From an uncultured Eubacteriales bacterium (GTDB taxonomy: Bacteria; Bacillota; Clostridia; UBA1381; UBA9506), in the NCBI GenBank assembly GCA_900545185.1, contig UQYH01000037.1, positions 1 through 18,763 on the forward strand: DNA of 18,763 bases. The letters are read 5' to 3'. The notes under the pieces were generated by a model that worked only from the letters and a program-made list of their open reading frames with translations, made no database searches and was not told the origin of the DNA. Every line of letters starts with the position of its first letter. Position 1 is the stretch's first letter. Below, in pieces: positions 1 to 6,287 of this stretch. Both the position numbers and the translations under genes were made by a program.

Positions 1-105
1 GGTTTTTGCGGTACACGCCCGCGAAAACCGCATTTTTAAGTCAGAGGGGGATCCCCCTCTGACAACTCCCCAAGTTGGATGGTAATATAGTTTTTCGACA
101 GTCTG
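1..105. repeat. Dispersed structured repeat, copy A (cut by window edge)
   Basis: This stretch matches 15184-15287 almost base for base: I see a few substitutions and one 1-base length difference over about 104 bases. It contains a perfect 24-base palindrome at 40-63, a small hairpin at 63-77 (CAACT/AGTTG), and the left part of a GC-rich stem at 1-33 whose first bases lie outside the window. The conserved end is TTTTTCGACAGTCTG (91-105). Copy B shows that the element continues further left with more hairpins, so this copy is probably truncated only by the window edge. It lies just downstream of a minus-strand gene (spoIIP), as copy B does (ylmH). No coding function is apparent. Confidence 0.85.
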
Positions 106-137
106 AAATGCAGACCGTAAGCTTGCGGTCTGCATTT
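106..137 (-). terminator. Hairpin terminator downstream of spoIIP
   Basis: A perfect 12-bp inverted repeat (106-117 AAATGCAGACCG with 126-137 CGGTCTGCATTT) encloses an 8-base loop. It begins 20 bases past the spoIIP stop. On the minus strand only a short T run follows (the stem itself ends in TTT), whereas the plus-strand side is more T-rich. It is therefore either a modest spoIIP terminator or a bidirectional one. Confidence 0.6.
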
Positions 138-157
138 TATTATTTCTATAATTTGAT

Positions 158-1270
158 TTAATTTCCGCTGTTTTCCTTTAATACCTTTGCAATCGCTTCT
201 CCGGCAAAACGTCCGGCACGCTTTGCCTCCTCCAGCGTGTTCACGCCCGTCCCCACCTCAATAATCATAGATCCCTTGGTTTCGTGCTGGTTAAACCGCT
301 CTGTACGCAAATTAATCGAGCGGCACAAGCCGGGCTGCGTTTGGTTCAATTCGTTTTGAATTTTAACGGCAAAGCTTAAATTGTGCCGCCAATCCGGATG
401 TTGCAGCCCCATGGCATCCGTTCCCATTACGAACATAATCTGCGCTGCCTTTTGGCCGTCCGCCGCTGTAAACGTGGGCTTAACCATGGTGCCGTCATCG
501 CGCTTGATATAGTCGCGGTGTACATCCAGCACCACCTCAATGGTGGGGTGTGCACGCAAATTGGATTCGATTAAGGCCAGCGCCTTTTTATAAGACTGAT
601 TATAAGAAGGGTTATCGTTTTGCGTGGTATCGTGTATAATCTCTATTCCGGCGGCACGGATAGACTCTGCTATGGCATCGCCCACCGCCACAACATTCAT
701 ATTGGGGTCGGTGCTGCGGCTGCCCGCACTTTCGGCATAGGCTTCGGAGGTGTGCGTATGCATGATTAAAACGCGCGGCCCGTTATAGGGCGACGAAAAG
801 GAAAGCGGCGCCGCAAGCAGCGTTTGCGCATCAATATCATAATTGGGAGAATTGATAAAGGTAATGCCTTTTGCAGCGGCGTTTGTCTCTAAAACATTAT
901 CGTAACGCACCTCCGGTGCAGGTGTTGCCTCCGGCGCTTTTGCTTCTTTTTTTATAACGCCGCCGTACCTGGCCGCATATTTTTTGCACATGGCCTCCGA
1001 TGCCCGAATACTGAGAACGGAATCTGCCAAAATGTCATAAACCGAAAACCGAAGCCGGCTGACCGTATCGGTTTGCAAGGACGGAATGCCGTTTTGCAGA
1101 CTTTTTAGTAATATTTGAGAGGAGGGTGTCGCAAGCTGCGCATGATTGCCGATCAGCAGAGCACCGGCAAGCAGCAAAATTATGTAGAAAACCGGCCGTA
1201 CAGCGGCGTTGTGCAGTGAAATGACATGACCCGAAAAAGCTCTTTTTCGTTTTCTTTTTTGTACATACAT
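158..1270 (-). CDS. spoIIP: Stage II sporulation protein P (SpoIIP), peptidoglycan amidase/endopeptidase
   Basis: SpoIIP degrades septal peptidoglycan with SpoIID and SpoIIM during engulfment of the forespore; it is a membrane-anchored enzyme (established for the family). The 370-residue protein has a basic start (KRKRKR, residues 5-10), one membrane helix at about 27-44, a linker with low-complexity Ala/Pro around 110-120, and the C-terminal SpoIIP domain. Visible family motifs are HTHTSE (171-176), DVHRD (249-253) and IEVGTGVN (337-344), which carry the histidine and acidic residues expected of a zinc enzyme. I chose ATG at 1270 because AAAGGAG (minus strand, at 1279-1285) sits just upstream; the frame stays open to a TTG at 1306 without a better ribosome site. 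The gene stands alone, without the gpr neighbour found in Bacillus. A sporulation sigma promoter is expected, but I could not fix one. Confidence 0.93.
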   Translation of the reverse strand: MYVQKRKRKRAFSGHVISLHNAAVRPVFYIILLLAGALLIGNHAQLATPSSQILLKSLQNGIPSLQTDTVSRLRFSVYDILADSVLSIRASEAMCKKYAARYGGVIKKEAKAPEATPAPEVRYDNVLETNAAAKGITFINSPNYDIDAQTLLAAPLSFSSPYNGPRVLIMHTHTSEAYAESAGSRSTDPNMNVVAVGDAIAESIRAAGIEIIHDTTQNDNPSYNQSYKKALALIESNLRAHPTIEVVLDVHRDYIKRDDGTMVKPTFTAADGQKAAQIMFVMGTDAMGLQHPDWRHNLSFAVKIQNELNQTQPGLCRSINLRTERFNQHETKGSMIIEVGTGVNTLEEAKRAGRFAGEAIAKVLKENSGN

Positions 1271-1633
1271 GTTCAATCTCCTTTGCATGTTCCGGATGTT
1301 TATCAAGCAGTTTTACTAGTATGCATATTCCGTTTTTGGTTAAAATATTCCGGTTTCTTTATATATTTAACGAAAATTGCTTATGGTCAAAATATTATAT
1401 AACGTTTTCTGCTTCCATGTAACGTGAAGATTACGAGAAAAAGTCAAATTGTTACAATTGTTGCTGATTTGTAATGTAAATGTAACATTTATGTCGAATC
1501 ATGCGATTATGCGGCATAGCTTTTCTTTGGGTTGTACTATATAATGTAGCCTGTTGGCAGAGTTAACTATATCATGTATTTTCCCGAAAAAAATTCAGCC
1601 AACTATCATTTGAAAGGAGGATTACCTGATAAA
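1271..1633. promoter_or_regulatory. Divergent AT-rich intergenic region with two small inverted repeats
   Basis: These 363 bases hold no gene. They separate the divergent spoIIP and 1634-1981 genes. Two compact inverted repeats are visible: AATTGT-T-ACAATT at 1447-1459 and TAAATG-TAA-CATTTA at 1477-1491, either of which could be an operator. A perfect TATAAT lies at 1540-1545 in the right direction for the gene at 1634, but the bases 16-18 upstream do not resemble TTGACA, so an activator or an alternative sigma factor is possible. No convincing promoter was found for spoIIP. Confidence 0.35.
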
Positions 1634-1981
1634 ATGAGGTATCCTTTAGAATCGGTACATGTTGTACCGGAAAGCAGCGACACTGATGGATTTGATCTGG
1701 ACTACTACATATTGGAAAAGGAGGTGCGAATTGAAGAAAGAAATGTCAAGCGGTTTGGCATAGAAATTTACAAACGCGGCAAGCGTACAAACGGAACACC
1801 CTATATTGAGTATCGTAAAATATTTGATGTGTTTGCAACGGCAGAAGAAGCCGCCGAAATGCTGCGGCTGATGGCACGCAACACTGTTACACCGATTTCT
1901 ATGCAATATGTTTTGGAGGATATGCTTGGCGTAACAACTTTTACGGGAGAAGCTTTATTTATGGAACAAGCCGTATCATAA
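1634..1981 (+). CDS. Small DUF6514-like protein of unknown function
   Basis: A 115-residue soluble protein without signal peptide or membrane segment. The layout resembles clostridial DUF6514 proteins: an N-terminal region with YYILEKEV (25-32), a central FGIEIYKRG (41-49), then a helix ending in NTVTPISMQYVLEDMLG (83-99). The assignment is from memory of the family pattern, and no function is known to me. The ATG at 1634 follows a strong AAAGGAGG (1613-1620), but the gap is 13 bases, which is long. The frame is open upstream to an ATG at 1574 that has no ribosome site, so 1634 is preferred. The gene is monocistronic: it has a TATAAT upstream and a strong hairpin terminator right after its stop. 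Confidence 0.65.
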   Translation: MRYPLESVHVVPESSDTDGFDLDYYILEKEVRIEERNVKRFGIEIYKRGKRTNGTPYIEYRKIFDVFATAEEAAEMLRLMARNTVTPISMQYVLEDMLGVTTFTGEALFMEQAVS

Positions 1982-1997
1982 AACAGAATATAGTATC

Positions 1998-2040
1998 GAA
2001 AGAAGCGGCAGAGGGTGATCATCCCCCTGCCGCTTCTTTC
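1998..2040. terminator. Shared bidirectional terminator between convergent genes
   Basis: An 18-bp stem with a single mismatch (left arm 1998-2015 starting GAAAGAAGCGGC; right arm 2023-2040 ending GCCGCTTCTTTC) encloses a loop of about 7 bases. It fills the gap between the stop codons of the plus gene (1981) and the minus metallophosphoesterase (2045). Each strand has a short pyrimidine-rich 3' arm (CTTCTTTC), so it can serve both. Confidence 0.85.
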
Positions 2041-2044
2041 GGTA

Positions 2045-2512
2045 TTACAGCTTTAAAAGCTCGGCATAGGGATCGCCGTTTTCAATATGCACAATTGCAT
2101 ATGAATAGTCGGGGTAACGGAGCGCACCGGGATTGACCAGCAAAATGCCCTCCTCTGTCACAGTCACCGCACGATGCGTATGACCGTAAAGCGCAACGCG
2201 GCACTTTTTTGCCTGCGCCGCAGCCACAAGGCCTGCATGTCCGCTCCGTACACGTTCCATATGGCCGTGCGTGATATAAAACGGTACGCCGCCCCAGGTG
2301 CAGCAAACAAAGCGCGGATGCTGTGCAAACCAATCGTTATTGCCGCTGACGGCAACAAACGGCATCATCTGCGGCAGATGTCCGGCAAGATAATCACTGT
2401 CATCATCCACATCGCCGCAATGTACGACCGCGTCGATGTCCGTTTGTTCGCGCAGTACACTGTCAATGGCCGATGTATCACCGTGCGTATCACTCATGGC
2501 CAAAATTTTCAT
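2045..2512 (-). CDS. YfcE/MJ0936-type metallophosphoesterase
   Basis: A 155-residue calcineurin-like phosphodiesterase with all five metal-site motifs in order: SDTHG (D8, H10), CGDVD (D34), SGNND (N59), THGH (H82) and YGHTH (H111, H113), followed by the family's NPGA (127-130). Proteins of this family hydrolyse phosphodiesters such as model aryl phosphodiesters or cyclic nucleotides; the natural substrate here cannot be read from sequence. Its ATG overlaps the hisH stop (ATGA, 4 bases), so it is the last gene of the his operon and translationally coupled; a GGGAGG at 2519-2524 (minus strand) also serves it. Why it is tied to histidine genes is unknown. The operon ends at the shared terminator 1998-2040. 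Confidence 0.9.
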   Translation of the reverse strand: MKILAMSDTHGDTSAIDSVLREQTDIDAVVHCGDVDDDSDYLAGHLPQMMPFVAVSGNNDWFAQHPRFVCCTWGGVPFYITHGHMERVRSGHAGLVAAAQAKKCRVALYGHTHRAVTVTEEGILLVNPGALRYPDYSYAIVHIENGDPYAELLKL

Positions 2513-3120
2513 ACCGAACCTCCCTCTGCAAAATTACGCAGCATGCAAAGTCCCGCTTGTCCGCTTTTTTCGGGATGAAACTGCGTGAGGAAAATATGAT
2601 CCGTTTCCACAAGCACATCGGCCACGGCACCGTATGTGACTGTAGCCGCCACCGTACTTGTATCGGCCGCATCCACATAATAGGAATGGACAAAATAAAC
2701 ATAAGGCGCCTGCGGCAGACCGCGAAGCAGGCGAGATTCTTTTTGAACCTCTAATTGATTCCAGCCGATTTGCGGAATTTTAAGGCCGCTGTCTGCCGGA
2801 AAACGGCGTACCGTACCGTGCAGAATTCCTAAACCCTCCGCATCGCCTTCTTCACTGTAATCATACATCAGCTGCATGCCGAGACAAATACCCAAAAACG
2901 GCGTTTTTTGTTCAATCACGCGGTGGATGACTTCCGTCAGCTTTGCCGCCTTTAACTTATCCATCGCATCGCGAAACGCACCAACGCCGGGCAGCACAAC
3001 CTTATCTGCCGCAAGAATCGTATCGGGGTCGGCGGTGACGGTAACAGGCTGACCGGCATATAAAAAAGCTTTTTCTACACTTTTTAAGTTTCCTGCATCA
3101 TAATTAATAATTGCAATCAT
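2509..3120 (-). CDS. hisH: Imidazole glycerol phosphate synthase, glutamine amidotransferase subunit HisH
   Basis: HisH hydrolyses glutamine and channels the ammonia to HisF, which makes imidazole glycerol phosphate and AICAR in step five of histidine synthesis. The 203 residues form one class I glutamine amidotransferase domain: start IINYDAGN (4-11), oxyanion region PGVGAF (44-49), nucleophile C79 in GICLGMQ, family-typical IGWNQ (118-122), YFVHSYY (142-148), and H182/E184 in QFHPEKSG, completing the triad. Length is normal. The ATG at 3120 has GGAGG at 3127-3131 (minus strand). It starts 10 bases after hisG and overlaps the phosphoesterase by 4 bases. Its obligate partner hisF, normally close by, is absent from the window. 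Confidence 0.96.
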   Translation of the reverse strand: MIAIINYDAGNLKSVEKAFLYAGQPVTVTADPDTILAADKVVLPGVGAFRDAMDKLKAAKLTEVIHRVIEQKTPFLGICLGMQLMYDYSEEGDAEGLGILHGTVRRFPADSGLKIPQIGWNQLEVQKESRLLRGLPQAPYVYFVHSYYVDAADTSTVAATVTYGAVADVLVETDHIFLTQFHPEKSGQAGLCMLRNFAEGGSV

Positions 3121-3130
3121 GCATTGCCTC

Positions 3131-3769
3131 CTACTGCCCCAACAAGGTTTTTACGGTTTGTACCAGCTGCATAATGCGCTCGGATTCCATCTTCATGCTC
3201 ACGCGGTTCACCACAAGGCGCGCCGAAAGGTCGCAAACCTCCTCCAGTACAACCAATCCGTTTTCATGCAGGGTTTTGCCGCTTTCCACAATATCCACAA
3301 TCACCTCGGAAAGTCCGACAAGCGGCGCCAGCTCTACCGAGCCGTGCAGCTTAATAATTTCGACCGATTGTTTTTTGACAAGATGATAATAATTTTTTGC
3401 AATTTGCGTATATTTGGTCGCCACGCGCATGTTATGAATATGATCCAGCTTGCCCTCCAGCTCCTTTGGCCCGGCTACCGCCATGCGGCAGCTGCCAAAG
3501 CCCAGGTTCACCATTTCATACAAATCTTTACCGGCCTCCAAAAGCGTGTCCTTGCCGACAACGCCGATGTCGGCCGCGCCGTATTCCACATAGGTCGGTA
3601 CATCACTGGCCTTTACCAAAATAAATTTAAATTTGTTTTCTTCGTCCGTAAAAATCAGCTTGCGCGTTTTTTCACGCATTTCGGCCACATGCAGACCTGC
3701 CTGTTCGAGCAAATCCAGCGTCAGCTCTGCCAGCCGTCCTTTCGCCAGGGCAATTGTTATATATTCCAT
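3131..3769 (-). CDS. hisG: ATP phosphoribosyltransferase catalytic subunit, short form HisG
   Basis: HisG condenses ATP and PRPP to phosphoribosyl-ATP, the committed and feedback-controlled step of histidine synthesis. At 212 residues this is the short form, which lacks the C-terminal regulatory domain and works only as a hetero-octamer with HisZ, encoded immediately upstream. Motifs: ITIALAKGRL (4-13), GAADIGVVGKD around residues 69-79, and the PRPP-binding segment IVDIVESGKTL in the second half. The ATG at 3769 is 6 bases after the hisZ stop, and its ribosome site (AAAGGA) lies in the end of hisZ, so the two subunits are probably co-translated in a fixed ratio. Confidence 0.96.
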   Translation of the reverse strand: MEYITIALAKGRLAELTLDLLEQAGLHVAEMREKTRKLIFTDEENKFKFILVKASDVPTYVEYGAADIGVVGKDTLLEAGKDLYEMVNLGFGSCRMAVAGPKELEGKLDHIHNMRVATKYTQIAKNYYHLVKKQSVEIIKLHGSVELAPLVGLSEVIVDIVESGKTLHENGLVVLEEVCDLSARLVVNRVSMKMESERIMQLVQTVKTLLGQ

Positions 3770-3775
3770 ATGGTA

Positions 3776-5071
3776 TCAGTCCTTTCCGTTACAAGCGTCA
3801 CAGCAGCAATCCTCATCATGCTCATGCGCCAGCAGCTCATGCAGATTCATAGGGATTTTTTCATCCGTTTCCAAATTATGAATCCAGGCAGTTTCATCCT
3901 CCGCAATCATAAGAAGCGCCTGTATATGATTGGCCTCGGCATACGCATACAATGCCACCACGTCCTCACCGCACAGCGCCTGCTCTGCCACATAGCCCTC
4001 CTCGCGCAGCTCGTTTAAAACACGATAGCCCAATGCCGCATCGGCCGATGCAACCAAAAACTCCGCACCCTCCGGCTCCGCCAAGCGATTTTGCCGTTCC
4101 AGCACGGTTAAAAGTCTGTCCGTTCCAATGGCCATACCAACAGCGCTTAAACTGGTGCCGAACTCACCCGTCAATCCGTCATACCGTCCGCCGGCACAAA
4201 CGGAATACCCGATACCGTGCGTAATACCTTTAAAAATAATACCCGTGTAGCGGTTAATGCCCTGCACCAAGGATAAGTCAATGGAAACATAATCCTCATA
4301 CCCATAATCGCACAGCAGCGAATACACATTTTTAAGGTTTTCAAGAGCCGCCACGGCTTTGTCGCTCAGTTTGTCCGTCTCCAGCGAATCGAAAACCTCC
4401 ACGCCGCCAAAACGCGTCGGAAGCGATTCCAGCAAGGCAGCCGATTCGGCATCTAAAGACTTGTCCTGCAAAAATTCATGAATGGCCAAAGAATCTTTTT
4501 TATCAATTAATGTACAAAGAACTTCCGCCTCGTCACCCTGCAAGCCCGTTTGACCAATCACGGCCTTGCAAAACTCCACCTGACCGATTTCAATTTGAAA
4601 ACATTCCAGCCCGGCGGCTAAAAGCGCTTCAATGGCACAGGCAATCACTTCGGCATCCGCCAAATCGCCCTGTGCGCCAAACAGCTCAATGCCTGCCTGA
4701 CAAAATTCACGCTGACCGGAGGCGTATTCATCAATATACCGAAACACCTTGCCGCAATAATACAGGCGTTTGGGATAAATGCCGTCATCCAGCTTCGATG
4801 CCACCATCCGCGCCAGACAGGTGGTAATATCCGGCCGCAAAACCAAAATACGGCCTTGCGCATCAAAAAATTTATACATCATTTCCTGCGGAATTTTACC
4901 TGCATGCGTATTAAACGCGTCATAAAATTGCATAACGGGCGTTTCGGCCACCTGATAGCCAAAGCCCTCAAACACCGTCGCGATGGCGTTTTCCATTCTC
5001 ATTTTATTGGTACATTGCCGCGGCAGCACTTCCTGTGTGCCGTCCGGTGTGTATCGTTTCCAGTCTGACAT
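3776..5071 (-). CDS. hisZ: ATP phosphoribosyltransferase regulatory subunit HisZ
   Basis: HisZ is a catalytically inactive histidyl-tRNA synthetase paralogue that activates short HisG and carries histidine feedback. The 431 residues show the class II synthetase core: RYTPDGTQEVLP at the start (like the HisRS motif-1 region), LRPDITTCLAR (motif-2 region), QREFCQAGIELFG and, later, GGRYDGL (motif-3 region). The start ATG at 5071 is set by AGGAGG (minus strand, 5077-5082); the frame is open further upstream without a ribosome site. An oddity is the C-terminus: after a poorly conserved domain the protein ends in a Cys/His/Asp-rich tail (HEHDEDCCCDAC) that I do not recognise from other HisZ proteins. 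It is the first gene of hisZ-G-H-phosphoesterase. Confidence 0.94.
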   Translation of the reverse strand: MSDWKRYTPDGTQEVLPRQCTNKMRMENAIATVFEGFGYQVAETPVMQFYDAFNTHAGKIPQEMMYKFFDAQGRILVLRPDITTCLARMVASKLDDGIYPKRLYYCGKVFRYIDEYASGQREFCQAGIELFGAQGDLADAEVIACAIEALLAAGLECFQIEIGQVEFCKAVIGQTGLQGDEAEVLCTLIDKKDSLAIHEFLQDKSLDAESAALLESLPTRFGGVEVFDSLETDKLSDKAVAALENLKNVYSLLCDYGYEDYVSIDLSLVQGINRYTGIIFKGITHGIGYSVCAGGRYDGLTGEFGTSLSAVGMAIGTDRLLTVLERQNRLAEPEGAEFLVASADAALGYRVLNELREEGYVAEQALCGEDVVALYAYAEANHIQALLMIAEDETAWIHNLETDEKIPMNLHELLAHEHDEDCCCDACNGKD

Positions 5072-5108
5072 AACGGCCTCCTGTATTTTTATGAAAATTA
5101 TATAAGGT

Positions 5109-5137
5109 ATTGTAACACAAATTGCGTGATTATGCAA
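5109..5137 (-). promoter_or_regulatory. Sigma-A-type promoter of the hisZ operon
   Basis: On the minus strand TTGCAT (5132-5137) and TACAAT (5109-5114) are separated by exactly 17 bases. Transcription would start near 5102, giving a leader of about 30 bases before hisZ. That is too short for a T-box or leader-peptide attenuator, so control is probably by HisZ feedback or by a repressor. Confidence 0.75.
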
Positions 5138-5194
5138 CGAAAATTTCAAAAAAATTGAAAAAACAGTGAAAAAGCAGGAAAAATGATGAATAAA

Positions 5195-5240
5195 TATGCA
5201 GAAAGCATAAAATTATGCAAAACAAAGGTTTGCATGCAAA
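5195..5240. promoter_or_regulatory. Cluster of TATGCA-type palindromes between divergent promoters
   Basis: The gene-free stretch 5138-5299 is very AT-rich. It holds TATGC-AGAAA-GCATA (5195-5209), a TTATGCAA (5213-5220) and a perfect 12-base palindrome TTTGCATGCAAA (5229-5240). They lie between the hisZ promoter and the promoter of the sugar transferase, a fitting place for an operator, but similar ATGCAA words are also part of promoters here and may be chance in AT-rich DNA. Confidence 0.3.
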
Positions 5241-5299
5241 AATTGTAATGCCTAACAGCTTAAAAATAAAAAGCCTTATCCGTTTACTGTAAAAAATAT

Positions 5300-5328
5300 T
5301 TGCTTTTTTCTTTACATAGTGATATAAT
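5300..5328 (+). promoter_or_regulatory. Promoter of the sugar transferase gene
   Basis: TTGCTT (5300-5305) and a perfect TATAAT (5323-5328) with a 17-base spacer. The start of transcription would be near 5335, leaving an untranslated leader of about 100 bases that contains one small hairpin (TGAAG/CTTCA, about 5349-5364). Confidence 0.75.
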
Positions 5329-5435
5329 GGAATTAGTTCTGTAACAGATGAAGCTATTACTTCAAGGAAAAAATCCAACATCGTCATTCATCTAAATTTA
5401 TACATAAAAAAACAGAAGAATAATGAGGGTGAATC

Positions 5436-6149
5436 ATGAATACCATGCAAAAATTTTCAATACTTGAGTCAAACATTGCTTCGCAGGAAACATCTTCGCG
5501 TGTGGTGCTTCCGTTTGATAAGAACGGTGAATATTATGTGGACAACATCGGTGATATTCCCGCAATGCCCATATATAATTTTTTAAAGAGAGCATTTGAC
5601 ATTTTTGCATCTGTCATCGGGCTGATTGTTTTACTGATTCCGATGTTGATCATTGCCGTTGTAATTAAATGTGTCTCTTACGGTACTGTTTTTTATAAGC
5701 AGGAGCGTCTCGGGCTGAACGGAAAAAAAATTCAGGTTATTAAATTCCGAACCATGCGAATGGATGCCGAAGCCGCCGGCGCACAATGGTCCGCCGGCGA
5801 TTTCGATCCGCGGATTTTCCCGTTCGGCCGCGTTTTAAGGCGTTCCCGTGCTGATGAACTTCCACAGCTTTTATGTATTCTTAAAGGAGATTTAAGCTTT
5901 GTCGGCCCAAGACCGGAACGGGAATGTTTTTATAAAGAATTTGAAACATATGTGCACGGATTCAGCGAACGCTTAAAAGTGAAGCCCGGATTAACCGGAC
6001 TTGCACAAGTCAGCGGCGGATATGATTTAAAACCGGAAGAAAAAATCATTTATGATGTGAAATACATAAAAACAAGGTCAGTATGGCTGGATTTAAAAAT
6101 CATTTTTCAAACAATCGGTGTCGTGTTTTCACATGACGGAGCCAAATAA
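5436..6149 (+). CDS. Membrane sugar-1-phosphate transferase (bacterial sugar transferase family)
   Basis: A monotopic phosphoglycosyl transferase: it moves a sugar-1-phosphate from a nucleotide sugar to undecaprenyl phosphate and so starts assembly of an exopolysaccharide, capsule or glycan. The 237 residues have a soluble N-terminal stretch of about 50, a single membrane helix at about 54-78, then the conserved catalytic domain: KFRTMR (103-108), the Asp-Glu dyad D140/E141 in RADELPQL, GDLSFVGPRPE (151-161) and KPGLTGLAQVSGGY (183-196). It lacks the extra N-terminal membrane domain of WcaJ-type enzymes. Start ATG 5436 follows GAGGGTG. The specific sugar cannot be predicted. No glycosyltransferase, flippase or polymerase gene is next to it, so it is an orphan here. 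No T-tailed terminator follows. Confidence 0.9.
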   Translation: MNTMQKFSILESNIASQETSSRVVLPFDKNGEYYVDNIGDIPAMPIYNFLKRAFDIFASVIGLIVLLIPMLIIAVVIKCVSYGTVFYKQERLGLNGKKIQVIKFRTMRMDAEAAGAQWSAGDFDPRIFPFGRVLRRSRADELPQLLCILKGDLSFVGPRPERECFYKEFETYVHGFSERLKVKPGLTGLAQVSGGYDLKPEEKIIYDVKYIKTRSVWLDLKIIFQTIGVVFSHDGAK

Positions 6150-6164
6150 ATTCTGTGTCATGTA

Positions 6165-6260
6165 CTAAGGCATTAGGGAGTCAAGCCCCATATGGTTTAA
6201 GCAGGCTAATTTCTTAAAATACAAGGCATATGAGGTTTAACCCTCTAATGCCTTAGGCAT
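6165..6260 (+). promoter_or_regulatory. Structured leader upstream of rhaB with competing hairpins
   Basis: In the gap before rhaB, CTAAGGCATTAG (6165-6176) is the exact reverse complement of CTAATGCCTTAG (6245-6256). Inside them, CCCCATATG (6186-6194) pairs with CATATGAGG (6227-6235), 8 of 9. The right outer arm can instead fold locally as ATGCC-TTA-GGCAT (6248-6260), which excludes the long stem. The word AGGCAT recurs three times (near 6168, 6224 and 6255). This could be an RNA switch or attenuator, or a DNA operator for a sugar-responsive regulator. The region lacks a T-run, and no clear promoter was found. Confidence 0.5.
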
Positions 6261-6287
6261 AACTAATTTATAAAGGAGTTGAAAACA

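Noticed and set aside
1315..1323. CATACTAGT on the minus strand upstream of spoIIP, like a sigma-E -10 element
   Set aside because: The nearest ATATT-type -35 is about 20 bases away, too far for the sigma-E consensus spacing, so I did not annotate a promoter.
3119..4018. 299-codon plus-strand frame opposite hisG and hisZ
   Set aside because: It is antisense to two clear enzymes, has no domain I recognise, and its amino-acid make-up fits a shadow of the real genes.
5072..5108. T-box or leader-peptide attenuator before hisZ
   Set aside because: The leader from the predicted start is only about 30 bases, with no T-box motif, histidine codon run or terminator.
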